Source: CAZLDI01 sp964558415 (GTDB lineage Bacteria > Chloroflexota > Dehalococcoidia > SM23-28-2 > RBG-16-64-32). Taken from it: 64,000 nt of DNA. The stretch covers positions 1-64,000 of the forward strand of contig CAZLDI010000002.1 of NCBI GenBank assembly GCA_964558415.1. The letters run 5' to 3'. The position numbers were made by a program, and so were the translations under genes. This document shows positions 62,443-64,000 of this stretch, piece by piece; within the stretch, counting starts at the first letter, position 1, and each line of letters starts with the position of its first letter. Below the pieces are notes generated by a model that was not told the origin of the DNA, searched no databases, and worked only from the letters and a program-made list of their open reading frames with translations.

Positions 62443-64000
62443 GTGCCCGATCTCCCGCCGATCATCCGCGCCCTCCTCCGTCCTTCTGCGTACTCGCACA
62501 CGGTCAATGATGTGAAGCTCGTCCAGACGCATATCTCGTACGTGATCCTGGTGGGTGAGCATGTCTATAAGATCAAAAAGCCACTGAATTTCGGCTTTCT
62601 GGACTACTCCACGCTGGGCAAACGCCGCCACAACTGCCTTCGGGAGGTAACCCTGAACTCCCGTCTTTGCTCAGACGTCTATCTGGGGGTCGAAGCGATA
62701 CGCGACGACGGTGGTCGCATCGCGGTCGGCGGAAGGCGAGGCCGCGTCGTCGAGTACGCCGTGCACATGCGTCGCCTTCCGGAGGAACGCATGATGCACA
62801 GGCTTCTGGAGCGTGGCGAAGTCAGCATCGAGATGGTGGAGCACGTCGCCGACCGGGTCGCCGCGTTCCATGCCGTGACGGAGACCAGCCCGCGTATCGC
62901 GGAGTACGGCGGCTGGGCGATCCGTTACGCCTGGAACGAGAATATCCGCCAGTGGGCGCCGAACATCGGCCGGACCATCAATGTCGGCCAGGACCGGATA
63001 CTTCGCGCCTACGGAGAGGCGTTCTTCGCCCGCTCGCGGGACATCCTTCAGCGTCGAGTCCGGGAGCTGCGAATACGCGACAACCATAGTGACCTCCGTT
63101 GCGACGCCGTTTGCGTGCGGGAGGACGGCAGCGTATGCATCATGGACTGCGTAGAATTCAACCGCCGCATCCGCCTGGTGGACGTTGCCCGTGACGTGGG
63201 GTTCCTCGCGATGGACCTTGACTATCGCGGGCGCTCGGACCTGGCGGAAGCGTTCGTCGGCGCGTACGTCCGGGCTTCCGGAGACGGCGAGTTGCGCGAG
63301 ATCATCGACTTCTACAAGTGCTACAACGCGTGCGTGCGTGGCAAGGTGGACGGCTTCCGGCTATCCCAGCCGGAAGTCCCGGCCGCGGAACGCCGGGCCA
63401 CCCAGCGCGCCGCCCGGCGACACTTCGAGCTCGCCTGCCACTACGCGGCTTCGCTTCCCCCGGCGATGCTTGTCATCACCTGTGGGCTGCCTGGGACGGG
63501 GAAATCGACCCTCGCCCGCGCACTCGGTCAGGCATCCGGCTTCGAGGTGCTCTCGTCCGATGTCGTTCGCAAAGAACAGGCGGGTATTAGCCCGAAGGAG
63601 CGCCGTCTTGAGGAGTATCGCGAGGGCATTTATTCTCCGGACGCCACCGAGCGCACGTACGAAGGTTTGCTTGAGGGTGCGCGTCCGCTGCTTCTGGCCG
63701 GCCGCAGTGTGGTCCTGGACGCCTCGTTTATCCGGCGGGAGCACCGGCGAGCTGCCGCTCGCACAGCGAGGAAGACCGGAGCGCAGTTCGCCTGCCTCGA
63801 ACTTGTGTTGAGCGACGAGGCTGCACGGAGGCGCCTGGCCCGCCGGCTGCGCCGCGGCGGCGATCCATCAGACGCTCGCTGGGGGATATATGTGGCGCAA
63901 AAGCGGCGATTCCAGAAACCATCAGAAGTCGGATTGGATCGCCGCATTGTCATCGATGCTGCTCGGCCGATCCGGGTGCAGACGCGCACCGCCCTCGCGT
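62443..64000 (+). CDS. Bifunctional aminoglycoside-phosphotransferase-like / AAA P-loop kinase, 3' end beyond window
   Basis: An open frame from GTG 62443 to the window end, at least 519 codons. The N-terminal half (COG2187) is a protein-kinase-like fold: YKIKKPLNFGFLDYSTLGKRR, then AEYGGWAIRYAWNENIRQW, NHSDLRCDAVCV and CIMDCVEFNRRIRLVDVARDVGFLAMDL, with the catalytic and metal Asp. The C-terminal half (COG0645) is a P-loop kinase: VITCGLPGTGKSTLARAL, VLSSDVVRKEQAG and VVLDASFIRREHRRAA. The substrate is unknown. The frame has a stop codon just upstream of the GTG and no good ribosome site was seen. Confidence 0.85.
   Translation, partial: MPDLPPIIRALLRPSAYSHTVNDVKLVQTHISYVILVGEHVYKIKKPLNFGFLDYSTLGKRRHNCLREVTLNSRLCSDVYLGVEAIRDDGGRIAVGGRRGRVVEYAVHMRRLPEERMMHRLLERGEVSIEMVEHVADRVAAFHAVTETSPRIAEYGGWAIRYAWNENIRQWAPNIGRTINVGQDRILRAYGEAFFARSRDILQRRVRELRIRDNHSDLRCDAVCVREDGSVCIMDCVEFNRRIRLVDVARDVGFLAMDLDYRGRSDLAEAFVGAYVRASGDGELREIIDFYKCYNACVRGKVDGFRLSQPEVPAAERRATQRAARRHFELACHYAASLPPAMLVITCGLPGTGKSTLARALGQASGFEVLSSDVVRKEQAGISPKERRLEEYREGIYSPDATERTYEGLLEGARPLLLAGRSVVLDASFIRREHRRAAARTARKTGAQFACLELVLSDEAARRRLARRLRRGGDPSDARWGIYVAQKRRFQKPSEVGLDRRIVIDAARPIRVQTRTALA

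Overview
The window is high-GC bacterial DNA with tightly packed genes in operon-like runs on both strands. No tRNA, rRNA or CRISPR array is visible. Gene content suggests an aerobic, heterotrophic member of the Chloroflexota, perhaps near the Dehalococcoidia. The hints are an ADP-forming acetyl-CoA synthetase, a stand-alone methylmalonyl-CoA mutase catalytic subunit, Ni-superoxide dismutase, scattered complex I genes and an HPEPVEG-coding palindromic repeat. This placement is inference and no marker gene was tested.

Layout. 1-8.2 kb (minus): membrane protein, mfd, pth, an IscS-like cysteine desulfurase, a BNR-repeat protein and an ArsR regulator with a visible operator. 8.37-9.42 kb: an IS481-family element with inverted repeats and target duplication, whose transposase is frameshifted at the catalytic Glu. 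9.4-11.4 kb: ECF42-type sigma factor with two DGPF/YciI proteins. 11.5-16.5 kb: SnoaL-like protein, ADP-forming acyl-CoA synthetase alpha and beta subunits, zinc peptide, RRM protein, methylmalonyl-CoA mutase. 16.7-24 kb: small HTH protein, lipoprotein, pyrE, D-2-hydroxyacid dehydrogenase, DinB, rhodanese, HAD phosphatase, an unusual T2SS-like ATPase, Zn alcohol dehydrogenase, Lon-N protein and DUF2007. 24-30.4 kb: nuoG, nuoI, hydrolase, Ni-SOD (sodN) with its divergent maturation protease (sodX), a UGA-containing selenoprotein and nuoB. 30.4-37.5 kb: membrane protein, second NifS-like desulfurase, then the complete sufBCDSU operon. 37.6-41.8 kb: gpsA, MBL hydrolase, CADD-like diiron protein, thiolase plus DUF35 partner. 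41.9-44.3 kb: a restriction-modification island (Eco29kI-like GIY-YIG nuclease, amino-methyltransferase, small upstream protein) flanked by a partial duplication of the 3' end of the neighbouring cupin gene. 44.4-50.2 kb: cupin, mocA, DinB-SCP2 and a molybdenum hydroxylase (large, small and FAD subunits). 50.3-54.2 kb: peroxiredoxin, MidA-like methyltransferase, MarR and an MFS exporter. 54.3-57 kb: tungstate-type ABC importer tupABC. 57-59.5 kb: GDPD-like protein, DinB, DUF2203, alpha/beta hydrolase. 59.6-62.3 kb: three tandem membrane proteins that fuse an N-terminal J-domain to C-terminal FKBP domains. 62.4 kb to the end: a two-domain kinase running off the window.

How the parts fit. The suf operon and two more cysteine desulfurases mobilise sulfur for Fe-S proteins such as NuoG, NuoI, NuoB and CoxS. 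TupABC and MocA can feed metal and cofactor to the Mo hydroxylase. Mutase and ADP-forming synthetase fit propionyl/acetyl-CoA metabolism. The strongest single discovery is the hidden selenoprotein at 29197-29706 (minus): an in-frame UGA in a U-x-x-C motif is followed at the right distance by a long two-part hairpin, but ordinary ORF calling keeps only its C-terminal part. The J-FKBP triplet and the scarred restriction-modification island are the other candidates for new biology. Many genes have a -10 box only 6-9 nt before the start codon, indicating common leaderless transcription.
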